The position numbers and the translations under genes were made by a program. 64,000 nucleotides of DNA from NCBI RefSeq assembly GCF_000382045.1, contig NZ_KB907450.1:1440204-1504203 (forward strand). Direction: 5' to 3'. This stretch comes from Variovorax atrisoli 110B. GTDB taxonomy: Bacteria > Pseudomonadota > Gammaproteobacteria > Burkholderiales > Burkholderiaceae_C. Of the stretch, positions 33,674 to 42,529 are shown one piece after another. Numbering within the stretch: the first letter of the stretch is position 1; every line of letters begins with the position of its first letter. A model generated the notes under the pieces. The model saw only the letters and a list, made by a program, of their open reading frames with translations. It did not search any database and had not been told where the DNA came from.

Positions 33674-34375
33674 ATGGCCTCCGAGTTCGTCTTCGCCCCG
33701 CCCGCCGCCGTTTCGGTTCCGGTGGCCGGCCAGTCCGCCCGCTTCCCGGTGCACCGCATCTACTGCGTGGGCCGCAACTACGAAGATCACGCCAAGGAAA
33801 TGGGTTTCACCGGCCGCGAACCGCCCTTCTTCTTCATGAAGCCCGCCGACGCGCTGGTGGTGGTCGATGCCGGCCAGACCGGCACCATGGCCTACCCGTC
33901 GCTCACCAAGAACCTGCACCACGAGATCGAACTCGTGGTCGCCATCGGCACCGGCGGCAAGAACATCGCCGCTGCCGACGCGCACAAGCACATCTACGGC
34001 TACGCGGTCGGCCTCGACATGACCCGTCGCGACCTGCAGAACGACATGAAGAAGCAGGGCCGCCCCTGGGACATCGGCAAGGGCTTCGAGCAGAGCGCGC
34101 CCATCGGCCCGATCGTGCCCGTGGCGCAGGCCGGCGACGCCGAGAAGGCCGAGATCTCGCTCCAGGTCAACGGCGCCGACCGCCAGCGCAGCAACGTGAG
34201 CAAGCTGATCTGGAACGTGGCCGAGACCATCGAGCACCTCTCGGCAGCCTGGGAGCTGCAGCCCGGCGACCTGATCTACACCGGCACGCCCGAAGGCGTG
34301 GCGGCCGTGGTGGCCGGCGACACGCTCGTGGGCGAGGTCGCGGGCCTGCCCAAGCTGACCGTCAAGGTCGTCTGA
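33674..34375 (+). CDS. Fumarylacetoacetate-hydrolase-family protein (fumarylpyruvate hydrolase-like)
   Basis: 233 residues. Contains IYCVGRNYEDHAKEMG, PPFFFMKPADAL, LHHEIELVV (metal-binding Glu pair) and YAVGLDMTRRDLQ, with DLIYTGTPEGVAAV near the end, the pattern of small FAH enzymes such as fumarylpyruvate hydrolase. It would cleave fumarylpyruvate to fumarate and pyruvate. Leads a plus-strand operon with a Nudix gene (16 bp later) and a CreA gene. Confidence 0.92.
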   Translation: MASEFVFAPPAAVSVPVAGQSARFPVHRIYCVGRNYEDHAKEMGFTGREPPFFFMKPADALVVVDAGQTGTMAYPSLTKNLHHEIELVVAIGTGGKNIAAADAHKHIYGYAVGLDMTRRDLQNDMKKQGRPWDIGKGFEQSAPIGPIVPVAQAGDAEKAEISLQVNGADRQRSNVSKLIWNVAETIEHLSAAWELQPGDLIYTGTPEGVAAVVAGDTLVGEVAGLPKLTVKVV

Positions 34376-34391
34376 AGACGGCGGTCGGTTC

Positions 34392-34943
34392 ATGCTCCTG
34401 CGCGTCCCCATCAAGCATTGCAAGAACTGCGGCACCGCGGTGGTCTACCGCGTGCCGGACGACGGCGACACCAAGCAGCGCGCCGTCTGCCCGGCCTGCC
34501 ACACCATCCACTACGAGAACCCGCTGAACGTGGTCGGCACCATCCCCGTGCTGGGCGACAAGGTGCTGCTGTGCAAACGCAACATCGAGCCGCGCTGGGG
34601 CAAGTGGACGCTGCCGGCCGGCTTCATGGAGCTCGAAGAGACCACCGCCCAGGGCGCGGCCCGCGAGACCGACGAGGAGGCCGGCGCGAACTTCGAACTC
34701 GAGGGCCTGTTCTCGGTGATCAGCGTGGTGCGCGTGGGGCAGGTGCACCTGTTCTACCGCGCGCGCCTGCTCGACGACAAGTTCGACCCGGGCCACGAGA
34801 CCATCGAGGCGCGGCTCTTCACCGAGGAAGAGATTCCCTGGGACGAGATCGCCTTCCGCACGGTGCGCGAGACGCTCGAACACTACTTCGCGGACCGCCG
34901 ACGCGGCAGCTTCGACCGCGTGCACGAACTCAGCATCGTTTGA
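34392..34943 (+). CDS. Nudix hydrolase with N-terminal zinc ribbon
   Basis: 183 residues. Two cysteine pairs near the start (CKNC at 10-13, CPAC at 33-36) form a zinc ribbon, as in NudC-like and ADP-ribose-type Nudix enzymes. The Nudix box GFMELEETTAQGAARETDEEAG is complete. It should hydrolyse a nucleoside-diphosphate-linked metabolite in the cytosol; the substrate is not evident. Between the FAH and CreA genes. Confidence 0.93.
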   Translation: MLLRVPIKHCKNCGTAVVYRVPDDGDTKQRAVCPACHTIHYENPLNVVGTIPVLGDKVLLCKRNIEPRWGKWTLPAGFMELEETTAQGAARETDEEAGANFELEGLFSVISVVRVGQVHLFYRARLLDDKFDPGHETIEARLFTEEEIPWDEIAFRTVRETLEHYFADRRRGSFDRVHELSIV

Positions 34944-34951
34944 CCAAATCC

Positions 34952-35440
34952 ATGAACAAGACTCTGCGCGCCACCCTCCTCTGCAGCGCCAGCCTCGGCT
35001 TCGCGCTGGCGGCAACGGCAGCCAGGGCGGATGCCGTGGGCGAGGTGGACACCGCCTTCAAGCTCATCGGGCCCGACCACAAGATCGTGATCGAGGCCTA
35101 CGACGACCCCAAGGTCAACGGCGTGACCTGCTACGTCTCGCGCGCCAAGACCGGCGGCCTGGCGGGCGCCTTCGGCGTGGCCGAGGACAAGGCCGAGGCC
35201 TCCATCGCCTGCCGCCAGGTCGGCCCGGTGAGCATCACCCAGCCGCTGCCCAAGCGCGAGGAGGTCTACAGCGAGCGGCTGTCGGTGCTCTTCAAGCGGC
35301 TGCGCGTGGTGCGCATGGTCGACCCCAAGCGCAACACGCTGGTCTACCTGACCTACTCCGACCTGCTGATCGACGGCTCGCCGAAGAACAGCGTGACCGC
35401 GGTGCCCATCGACCGGGCGACGCCGATCCCGCTCAAGTAG
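34952..35440 (+). CDS. creA: CreA family exported protein
   Basis: 162 residues with a signal peptide (cleavage near ARADA). The rest follows CreA: GEVDTAFKLIGPDHKIVIEAYDDPKVNGVTCYVSRAKTGG, EDKAEASIACRQVGP, and RLRVVRMVDPKRNTLVYLTYSD. CreA is widespread and secreted to the periplasm, with no settled function. It starts 8 bp after the Nudix stop. Confidence 0.92.
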   Translation: MNKTLRATLLCSASLGFALAATAARADAVGEVDTAFKLIGPDHKIVIEAYDDPKVNGVTCYVSRAKTGGLAGAFGVAEDKAEASIACRQVGPVSITQPLPKREEVYSERLSVLFKRLRVVRMVDPKRNTLVYLTYSDLLIDGSPKNSVTAVPIDRATPIPLK

Positions 35441-35644
35441 CAGGCACAGGCAGCAAGCACTGGCAGCAAGCATCGGGGGCGGGTGCGGGCCGCCGGCGCG
35501 ACTCCCGCGCAATGCCCACCTCACAGCCGGTTGCTCTTTCGCAGGGCGCCGCCTCGGTGGTTTGCTAGCATCGCCCGCGTGGCGCACCCCCGGGAGCGCC
35601 GGTTTGCAGGAACCCTCCGCAACGAACCCGTTCGAACAGAGCCC

Positions 35645-36160
35645 ATGCACCTTCAGACTTTCGTTTTACGTTTCGGCGCCGCGGCGCTGCTGGCCACGGG
35701 CCTCGCAGCCTGTACCACCGTCGATCTCAACACCCCCTGGCCGACGACGCCTCCGGCCGCCAAGCCGCCGGTGCCGCAGCGCCCGGCCGCGCTGTTCATC
35801 CGACCGGCCAACGGCCCGACCATCGCGCGCTTCGACGGCGACCGCGTCAAGGGCATCGACATCGGCGGCAACCTCGGCGACCCGATCGTCGCCGCCGCCG
35901 ACGGGCGCGTGGTGTACGTTGGCAGCGAACTGCCCGCCTACGGCAACATGGTCATCGTCAAGCACAACGAGACCTTCCTGACGGCCTACGCGCACCTGCA
36001 GACCATCTACGTCAAAGAGAACGCCGTGGTCCGCCAGGGCGACAAGATCGCCGAGATGGGCCGCAGCAACGCCGACCGCGTGAAGCTGCGCTTCGAGATC
36101 CGCAAGAACGGCAGCCCGGTCGATCCCGAGCCGTATCTCAGCGGCCGACTGTTGCAGTAA
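35645..36160 (+). CDS. NlpD-like lipoprotein with degenerate LytM (M23) domain
   Basis: 171 residues. Lipobox GLAAC puts the lipidated cysteine at residue 23, followed by a proline-rich linker and one LytM/M23 domain. In active M23 enzymes zinc is held by HxxxD and HxH; here the first site reads VKGID, as in NlpD, and the usual LHFEIR reads LRFEIR (Arg149), while YAHL keeps His117. So it is probably not a peptidase but an amidase activator of the NlpD/EnvC type. The LysM domain of NlpD is absent. Confidence 0.88.
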   Translation: MHLQTFVLRFGAAALLATGLAACTTVDLNTPWPTTPPAAKPPVPQRPAALFIRPANGPTIARFDGDRVKGIDIGGNLGDPIVAAADGRVVYVGSELPAYGNMVIVKHNETFLTAYAHLQTIYVKENAVVRQGDKIAEMGRSNADRVKLRFEIRKNGSPVDPEPYLSGRLLQ

Positions 36161-36196
36161 CGGCTGATGGCCGCAGGCCCGGCCGCCGCCAACGAA

Positions 36197-36218
36197 AAAG
36201 CCCCCTTTCGGGGGCTTT
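36197..36218. terminator. Strong, probably bidirectional terminator
   Basis: AAAGCCCCC and GGGGGCTTT pair perfectly around TTTC, with AAAA before and TTT within the end of the stem. It lies 36 bp after the LytM gene stop and 43 bp before the end of the convergent lipoprotein gene, so it can serve both. Confidence 0.88.
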
Positions 36219-36260
36219 CGGCTTTCTGGGGCGCACTGAAAACTGCGCCCCGCGCCTGCG

Positions 36261-38198
36261 TCACTCCAACACGGTGGCCTTGGTGTCGCGCAGCACGATC
36301 TCGCGCCAGCTGCTGTCGTAGGTGCTGACGAACATGTCGCGGAAGGACACCGAGCCCTGCGCCGGCAGGTTGAAGCTCTTCGATGCCGTGCCCGTGGCCG
36401 AAGGCGCCACGTCGGCCCGGTCTTCCGCGCCGGCCGAGGGACCGGCGATCAGTTTCAGGAAGAACTGCGTCGCGAAGGCGGGGTTCAGGCCCGTGGCGCT
36501 GATCGAGAAGTCGGCGCCGCCCGAATAGGAGGCCAGGGCCGGCGTGGTCGTGAAGTCCGGATAGCCGACTGCGGCGGCTTCCGCCAGCGTCAGCGGTCGG
36601 CCATGGAAGCGGTGCTTGTAGACGATGTCGAAGCCGTTGAACTTGGCCACCGTCGTGCCGTCGCTCTCGTACGCGGTGAAGGTGTACTCGGGCGTGGCGG
36701 GGAGCGCGGCGATCGCGCTGTCGGTCAGGCCTGCGTTCTGACGGCCGTTGCAGTTCGTCGTCAGGTAGTAGTAGTTGAAGTCCGGGCTGCCATCGATCGG
36801 CCATGCACCGCCGCCCGAAGGACGCGAGTGGCGCAGGCCGCCCGGGGGCAGCCCCGGGCCGGTGACGACCACCGACGCGACGTTGCCGCTGTTGCCGGTG
36901 CTGATGTCCTGGATCTCGAACTGCAGCGAGCTGCTCACGCAACCGGTCGCCTTCTCCTTGGTGGCATGGACGTGCGGGTTGATGTCCAGCACGCGACCGT
37001 CGCCGCGCAGGCGCCAGACGCCGTCGGTGCCCTTGACCACCTGCATGCCCTGCGTGTTGCTGAATGCGATGCCGTTCTTGTCCTTGTGCGTGAACTCGAC
37101 GAAGGCGCGCGGGCTCGTGTTGTTCGCGTCGATGGTGTAGTTGATGCGCTGGATCACCACGTCGGTGAAGCTCGCGCCGATGAGGTTGACGTCGGTCGCC
37201 GTCTCGTTCGCGAACTGCGAGGCGGTGAGGTCGGAGAACCTGAAGCCGTAGGTGCCGGTGACGGGGTTGGTGCCGTCGGTCATCAGCGGCAGCAGCTGCG
37301 ACGGCGAGGGAAGACCGGTGGCGAACTTGCCCACGAAGTCGGAGAACACCTTGCGGATCGCCGCGATGTCGTCGGCCGCGGTGCCCATGCCGGAGCCGCT
37401 CATCGGCGTGGTGGCGGGTTCGGCCGCAGCCTTCACCGCCAGGTCGTCGGCGATCTGCTGCTGGGTGACGATGTTGGTGATGGTCGCCACGTTGGTGGCC
37501 GGATCGACGCTCACCCGCAGCACGTCCAGCGCCTTGTCCAGCGCGCTGGACAGCGGGGTGAAGGCCGTGCGCAGCAGGTCGATGCTGGCGTCCACGCCCA
37601 TCGCCTGCAGAACCGGCAGAAGCTTGGCCTTCAGCGCGTCGCTCTCGGCCTTGAGCTCGTCCGCGGAGAGCGAGGCGAACTCGCCGCCGTCGAAGTACTG
37701 CGACGCCAGCCGGCCGGCGATGTTGGACACCACCAGGTCGGTCAGCGGCGTGATGTTGATGTTGCCGTTGACGTCGGCCGCGGTGGCGGCCGAATGGATC
37801 ACCGTGCGCTCGCCGGCCACCGTGCCCTCGGCGCGGAAGACGAAGGGCGCGGTCATGCCGCTCACGTCGACGGTGTACTTGCCGTCGACCAGCGGCACGG
37901 TCTTGCTGGCGCCCTTGGCGTCCTTGACGGTGACGGTACCCACCAGCGGCAGGCCGGCAGCCGCCGTGCCCGAAAACGTAACAGACGCCGCCGGCGGGTT
38001 GCTGGCCGGCGGATTGCTCGCGGGCGGGCTGCTGGGCGGGTTGCTCGAGGCGGGAAAGCCGGCAAAACCTCCGCCACCGCCGCCCCCACCCCCGCCGCAG
38101 GCGCCGAGCGAGACCAGGAACGCCACCGCGAATGCGCAGCGCGTCATCTGGAAGAAGGACCGGCCGGGGGCCGCGGGGGTCGCGAAGTTTGTGTTCAT
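36261..38198 (-). CDS. Large secreted lipoprotein with polyglycine linker, unknown function
   Basis: 645 residues. The signal ends SLGACGGG; the lipidated cysteine is followed by ten glycines and a Pro/Ser/Asn linker with the repeated unit NPPAS, then a transthyretin- or Ig-like domain (SVTFSGTAAAGLPLVGTVTVKDAKG) and a long C-terminal part without recognised family. Starting at ATG 38198 gives a good signal peptide. The architecture suggests a surface or periplasmic outer-membrane-anchored protein. It lies downstream of the phospholipase D gene on the same strand. Confidence 0.8.
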   Translation of the reverse strand: MNTNFATPAAPGRSFFQMTRCAFAVAFLVSLGACGGGGGGGGGGFAGFPASSNPPSSPPASNPPASNPPAASVTFSGTAAAGLPLVGTVTVKDAKGASKTVPLVDGKYTVDVSGMTAPFVFRAEGTVAGERTVIHSAATAADVNGNINITPLTDLVVSNIAGRLASQYFDGGEFASLSADELKAESDALKAKLLPVLQAMGVDASIDLLRTAFTPLSSALDKALDVLRVSVDPATNVATITNIVTQQQIADDLAVKAAAEPATTPMSGSGMGTAADDIAAIRKVFSDFVGKFATGLPSPSQLLPLMTDGTNPVTGTYGFRFSDLTASQFANETATDVNLIGASFTDVVIQRINYTIDANNTSPRAFVEFTHKDKNGIAFSNTQGMQVVKGTDGVWRLRGDGRVLDINPHVHATKEKATGCVSSSLQFEIQDISTGNSGNVASVVVTGPGLPPGGLRHSRPSGGGAWPIDGSPDFNYYYLTTNCNGRQNAGLTDSAIAALPATPEYTFTAYESDGTTVAKFNGFDIVYKHRFHGRPLTLAEAAAVGYPDFTTTPALASYSGGADFSISATGLNPAFATQFFLKLIAGPSAGAEDRADVAPSATGTASKSFNLPAQGSVSFRDMFVSTYDSSWREIVLRDTKATVLE

Positions 38199-38317
38199 GA
38201 TGGTCTTGGCGGTAAAGGAGCAAACAAAAGAATCAACTCGTAACACGAGCGTTGCGATTCTTCTGGAGGCCCCCGCCTCCGACCATCCTCTGTTTTGAGG
38301 ATGCGGACCGGCCAGCC

Positions 38318-39946
38318 CTAGAGCAGGCTCTCGGGCACCAGCGGAGCCAGCAGCTCCAGCTTCCAGCGCGACCAGAAGTCCGTCTCGGGCTCCTGGTGCA
38401 GGATGGTGTCGGCCGCGTCGCCCGAGGCCGGGCTCACCCACTCGATGGCGCCTTTCGGCCCCAGCTGCAGCTGGTAGGCGCCGTCCAGCCGCATGAAGCC
38501 GATCAGGCTGGTGAGCTGCTGGGCGATCTGCGGGCTGAAGATGAAGATGCCGACCTCGGTGTTGTGCAGCATCGAGCGCGGGTCGAAGTTCATCGAGCCG
38601 ATGAAGACGATCTTGCGGTCGACCACCGCCGACTTGCCGTGCAGCCGGCCGCTGGCCGAGCCGTACATGCCGAATCGCTTGGTCTGCTCCACCCGCTTGG
38701 GGCTCAGCTCGTACAGCTCCACGCCCAGGCGCAGCATCTCGGCGCGATAGCGGCGGTAGCCGATGTGCACCAGCGACTCGTCGGTGGCGGCCAGCGAATT
38801 GGTGACGATGGTGTAGCTCACGCCGTTGCCGCGCACCAGGCGGATGGTCTCCATGCCGCCGCGCCCCGGGATCAGGTAGGGCGTGGTCTGCATGATCTCG
38901 TTCTCGGCGCCGCGCAGGTAGCGCCGCACGTTGTAGAGCACGCTGTCCTTCGACTCGTCGGCCGGCAGGCCCCGCGCCTCGTCGGTCTGGCCCAGCGCCT
39001 TAGCAGGCGGATCGGCATACGCCTCGGCGCGCGCCCAGACCAGCTTCAGCTCGCCGGCTGCAAGGTCCTTGGCCAGCGAGTTGTTGCCCAGCAGGTCGGT
39101 GGAGCCGGGTTCCTCGGGGTGCAGCTCTTCAGGCCCGGTGGTGAGGCGGTCGAAGCGCTCGCGCAGCTGCCGGGGCGTCTCGCCGCCCGGCGGCACCAGC
39201 GACTCGATGGGATAGACGTACGGGCTGTTCCAGTACATGTCGAACAGCGAGGACAGCTTCGGCACCACCGCGCCGGCCACCAGCGTGTCGATGTCGATGA
39301 AGTTCGAGCCCCCGTCGCGCAGGAAGTACTCGTTGGCCATGTTGCGCCCGCCCATCACGCCGATGGTGTTGTCCACCACGTAGAGCTTGTTGTGCATGCG
39401 GCGGTGCACGCGGTCGAAGTCCAGGATCGACCATGCCCAGCGCGTGCCGAAGCGGTCGCGCCCGGCGGGAAAGGGATTGAAGAGCCGCACCTCCACGTTG
39501 GGGTGCGAGGCGAAGCTGGTGAACAGCGGATCGGCGCCGGCCGTGTAGAGGTCGTCCACCAGCAGGCGCACGCGCACGCCCCGGTCGGCCGCGTCGCGCA
39601 GGGCGCGCAGCAGGTAGCGGCCGGTCTCGTCGTTCTGCACGAGGTAGTACTGCACGTCGATGGAGCGCTGCGCCCGCCGCGCGAGCTCGATGCGCGCATG
39701 CAGCGAGAACTGCGGCATCGGCAGCAGGCGGAACCCGCTGAGCGGCTCGCCCGGCGGCGCCGCGGCCTTCACGAGGCGGCCGAGCGGGGTGTCGGCGCCG
39801 TCGGCGATGGCCGTGGAGGGTTTGCGCTGCACCTGCGACGGCAGGCCGGCACAGCCCGCCATGAACAGCGCCGCGATGCCCAGCAGCAGCCAGGCCAGCC
39901 ATCGGACATGCGGTTGGTCGGCAGTCCGGCGGTGGGATTTCGGCAT
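38318..39946 (-). CDS. Phospholipase D-family lipoprotein (cardiolipin synthase-like)
   Basis: 542 residues. A signal with lipobox FMAGC (Cys around 32) precedes two complete HKD motifs, HNKLYVVDNTIGVMGGRN near 180 and HGKSAVVDRKIVFIGSMN near 425. This layout matches the ClsC-like and YmdC-like phospholipase D proteins that make cardiolipin or transfer phosphatidyl groups at the outer face of the inner membrane. Start ATG 39946 chosen because the signal peptide follows directly. Confidence 0.9.
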   Translation of the reverse strand: MPKSHRRTADQPHVRWLAWLLLGIAALFMAGCAGLPSQVQRKPSTAIADGADTPLGRLVKAAAPPGEPLSGFRLLPMPQFSLHARIELARRAQRSIDVQYYLVQNDETGRYLLRALRDAADRGVRVRLLVDDLYTAGADPLFTSFASHPNVEVRLFNPFPAGRDRFGTRWAWSILDFDRVHRRMHNKLYVVDNTIGVMGGRNMANEYFLRDGGSNFIDIDTLVAGAVVPKLSSLFDMYWNSPYVYPIESLVPPGGETPRQLRERFDRLTTGPEELHPEEPGSTDLLGNNSLAKDLAAGELKLVWARAEAYADPPAKALGQTDEARGLPADESKDSVLYNVRRYLRGAENEIMQTTPYLIPGRGGMETIRLVRGNGVSYTIVTNSLAATDESLVHIGYRRYRAEMLRLGVELYELSPKRVEQTKRFGMYGSASGRLHGKSAVVDRKIVFIGSMNFDPRSMLHNTEVGIFIFSPQIAQQLTSLIGFMRLDGAYQLQLGPKGAIEWVSPASGDAADTILHQEPETDFWSRWKLELLAPLVPESLL

Positions 39947-40077
39947 GGATGGCGGCGCGTGGGTTGGAGCGGGAATCTTGGTTCGGGCCAGTGCCCGGAA
40001 AAGCTCGCGGTTTCTACCACGAGCCCGCTCCATGTGCTGCACCGCAGCGGCAGATTCAAGATCCGGGGAAGGCCCGC

Positions 40078-40329
40078 TCAGGAGCCGCGCGCAGGCCCCC
40101 ACTGCCTGACGAAATGATCGGCCCGCAGGGTGGCCCTCTCGACCGCAGCGTCCCACGACAGCTGCTGGGTGATGACCAGCGCACAGCGCGGGATGCCGCT
40201 GAAGCTCAGTTCGGCGATGCCGGCGTAGGTGCCGCTGGGGGTGCGCATGAGCTCGAGCCAGCCGGTCCAGCCGTCCGGAACGCTGAGAGCCAGTCGAGCG
40301 CCGTCCATGATGGGATCACCATAGCCCAT
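40078..40329 (-). CDS. Small hypothetical protein
   Basis: 83 residues (76 if the ATG at 40308 is used). Reads as beta-strands (ARLALSVPDGWTGWLELM, GIAELSF) followed by a helix DAAVERATLRADHFVRQW. No family is recognised. One of four small orphan genes within 2.3 kb around alkB. The upstream 200 bp (40330-40533), shared with alkB, are AT-richer and contain CCTAGGTACTACC, a possible regulator site, but no further gene. Confidence 0.5.
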   Translation of the reverse strand: MGYGDPIMDGARLALSVPDGWTGWLELMRTPSGTYAGIAELSFSGIPRCALVITQQLSWDAAVERATLRADHFVRQWGPARGS

Positions 40330-40533
40330 TTATTTACGCACTTCCATGAATTTAAACCCTAGGTACTACCTTGGGACGGAGGGGTGAGGAGGCTAATGGC
40401 TGCGCGCGCCGGGCGCATCACGCGAACATGGGAGGCGTCGGCGCACCGGTCGGCCCACCAACCGGCCGCCCCACCGACATAGAGGCGAACAAGCCGAGGC
40501 TGCAGCCCGGCTTTTGGGCAAAGATCGGGAAGC

Positions 40534-41214
40534 ATGAAAGCGAAGAAGACAGGCGCCAACTCCGGCGCCACCCTGGCACTTTTCGAGGATCCGCCCCGGC
40601 CGGCGCGCGAGGCGCTGGGCGCCGGCGCGTTCGTGCTGCCCGGCTTCGCCCTGCCCTTCGTGGACGAACTGCTGCCAGCGATCCGTTCGGTGGCGGAGGC
40701 GGCGCCCTTCCGGCACCTCGTCACGCCAGGCGGCTTCACCATGTCGGTCGCACTCACCAATTGCGGCGCGCTCGGCTGGACCAGCGACCGGCGCGGCTAT
40801 CGCTACAGCGCGACCGATCCCGACAGCGGCAAGCCCTGGCCCACCATGCCCGAACCCCTGGCGCGGCTGGCACGCGAGGCCGCATCGGCGGCCGGCTTCG
40901 ACGGCTTCTCGCCCGACGCCTGCCTCGTCAACCGCTACGCCCCCGGCGCGCGGCTTTCGCTGCACCAGGACAAGGACGAGCGCGACTACGGCGCGCCCAT
41001 CGTCTCGGTGTCGCTGGGCATGCCGGCGGTGTTCCTGTTCGGCGGCCATGTGCGCACCGACAAGGCGGTGCGCGTGCCGCTCGCGCACGGTGACGTGGTG
41101 GTCTGGGGCGGCGAGGACCGGCTGCGCTTCCACGGCGTGCTGCCGCTGAAGGACGAGCCTCACCCGCTGCTGGGTGCAGTGCGCATCAACCTCACCTTCC
41201 GCAAGGCGGGCTGA
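40534..41214 (+). CDS. alkB: AlkB, alpha-ketoglutarate-dependent DNA/RNA alkylation repair dioxygenase
   Basis: 226 residues, the family length. Iron ligands His144 and Asp146 (HQDKDERD) and His200 (RFHGV), plus the 2-oxoglutarate-binding RINLTFR (Arg217, Asn219, Arg223) are in place, and NRYAPGARLSLHQD is a strong AlkB signature. It removes methyl groups from 1-methyladenine and 3-methylcytosine by oxidation. Usually part of the Ada response; no ada gene is seen nearby. Confidence 0.97.
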   Translation: MKAKKTGANSGATLALFEDPPRPAREALGAGAFVLPGFALPFVDELLPAIRSVAEAAPFRHLVTPGGFTMSVALTNCGALGWTSDRRGYRYSATDPDSGKPWPTMPEPLARLAREAASAAGFDGFSPDACLVNRYAPGARLSLHQDKDERDYGAPIVSVSLGMPAVFLFGGHVRTDKAVRVPLAHGDVVVWGGEDRLRFHGVLPLKDEPHPLLGAVRINLTFRKAG

Positions 41215-41250
41215 GCGGCGGCGCTGATGCGGGCTGGCGCGAAGGACCGC

Positions 41251-41526
41251 TCAGGCCTGCCCCTGCGCCCCCTGCGTCCTGTCGTGCACCCATCGCATGG
41301 CCTGCTGCTCGGCGTGGCGCAGGGCCTCGGCCTCGGTGCCGTAGGAGGCGTTGTCGGTATCGGCAGGCAGTTCGATGTCGTCCTCTCCGGGGGACGCGGC
41401 GCGGCAGACCACGACGGGCCTGTAGGTCTGGTCGTCGAGCCGCTCGGCGCGGCACAGGAACAGCCGACCGCGATAGCTGAAGGTGACGAGGCGGTCCTCG
41501 AAGGCTGAGGGGGTTGCTTGTTGCAT
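41251..41526 (-). CDS. Small hypothetical protein
   Basis: 91 residues. Strand-rich first half (DRLVTFSYRGRLFLCRAERLDDQTYRPVVVC), an acidic loop, then a helix (YGTEAEALRHAEQQAMRWV). No family recognised. Convergent with alkB, 36 bp apart. A ribosome site like AGAAAGAAAGGACG precedes the ATG, supporting translation. Confidence 0.6.
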   Translation of the reverse strand: MQQATPSAFEDRLVTFSYRGRLFLCRAERLDDQTYRPVVVCRAASPGEDDIELPADTDNASYGTEAEALRHAEQQAMRWVHDRTQGAQGQA

Positions 41527-41614
41527 GGAATGCGTCCTTTCTTTCTCTTGAGATGCTGGTCAACGGCGTTCCAGGCCTACAGACAGAGCCGGCGTGCAGC
41601 ACCATGGTGGCGCC

Positions 41615-41833
41615 ATGACACATCCCATCGAACTCACCATCGAGGAGCCGCTGCCGGGCGCCTACGTCTGGCAGCTGCTCGAAACCGACGACCAGGGCAC
41701 GCATCCGCGCGTCCTGCGCAGGGCCTACGAGCCTGCCGAGAGCTACGAGCTCGCGCTCTCCTCAGGCCAGCGGGCCCTGCAAAGCGAGATCCGGCACCGG
41801 ACACCGCACGCGCACGGAACGGGCGCGTCGTGA
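41615..41833 (+). CDS. Small hypothetical protein, paralogue of the 12.6-kb gene
   Basis: 72 residues from ATG 41615; an earlier in-frame ATG at 41594 exists. The pattern LTIEEPLPGAYVWQLLE and YEPAESYELAL matches the gene at 12645-12905 position by position, as noted there. No recognised domain. The 202 bp after it (41834-42035) hold no gene. Confidence 0.6.
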   Translation: MTHPIELTIEEPLPGAYVWQLLETDDQGTHPRVLRRAYEPAESYELALSSGQRALQSEIRHRTPHAHGTGAS

Positions 41834-42035
41834 GGACGGGCACTCCGGCCTGTGCGGGGTGCGCCCTCTTTCGTTTTGCCTGTGATCAGGCCTGATGCCA
41901 ATGTGACGGGGCGGCCAGGGCCCCGGCTAAGGCTCGGGCCGCCTTGCCTTGTCGGAGAGTGGCCCATGCCCGGCGCGGCAGCCAGCGCGAGCCGTCCGGT
42001 ACCGAGTGTCCCCGTGGACAGCTATCTCGGCTCGG

Positions 42036-42305
42036 TCAGGCGTGGAGCCCGAAGTCCGTGATGGTGAGCGTGATGGCCTGGTCCGGGGTGGCCCGGTAGC
42101 GCGCCACGGCTGCCGGTTCGATGGCGTGGAAGTGGTCCCGGCACGCGCCGAGCAGGTGTTCGCCGATTTCGCGGACGCCGAATTCGTCGTGCAGGGTTTC
42201 CTCGGAAATCTGTGCGAGTACGCGCGGGCCCTCGGGCCCCTCGGGATAGAAGGCAAAGCGCACGCTCGCCGTGTCGAAGCAATAGATGCCTTCGAAATTC
42301 TTCAT
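42036..42305 (-). CDS. Small DUF1488-like protein
   Basis: 89 residues. The order VRFAFY, then RVLAQISEETLHDEFG, a helix with HFHAIEPAAVARY and a final strand ALTLTITDFGLHA-like resembles DUF1488 proteins, small cytosolic proteins without known function. CAGGAGACGACTGAG precedes the ATG and gives a good ribosome site. The 224-bp gap to the next plus-strand gene shows no additional feature. Confidence 0.7.
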   Translation of the reverse strand: MKNFEGIYCFDTASVRFAFYPEGPEGPRVLAQISEETLHDEFGVREIGEHLLGACRDHFHAIEPAAVARYRATPDQAITLTITDFGLHA

Positions 42306-42529
42306 CTCAGTCGTCTCCTGTGCCTGCGGCGGTTTCCAGCGGTTTCATTTGTGTCGACGGCGATTGAGCGCGTGCCGTCACAACTGGAAGCGGAGAAAGC
42401 AGCGCATGAGTGCGCAGGAAACGTCCTACAGAGATCGAGGCGAGCGCTTTCACCCTGAATCGACCATGGCTTCGTTTTCCGCGCGCCGATGCGGCGAAGA
42501 TCGGGCTCTCTCGACTTGCGCTTCGCTGC

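Noticed and set aside
38060..38100. Phase-variable G-tract in the polyglycine linker
   Set aside because: The glycine codons are mixed and interrupted, so there is no long homopolymer at DNA level.
42410..42529. Longer N-terminus of the lipoprotein hydrolase
   Set aside because: It would bury the signal peptide 40 residues inside the protein.
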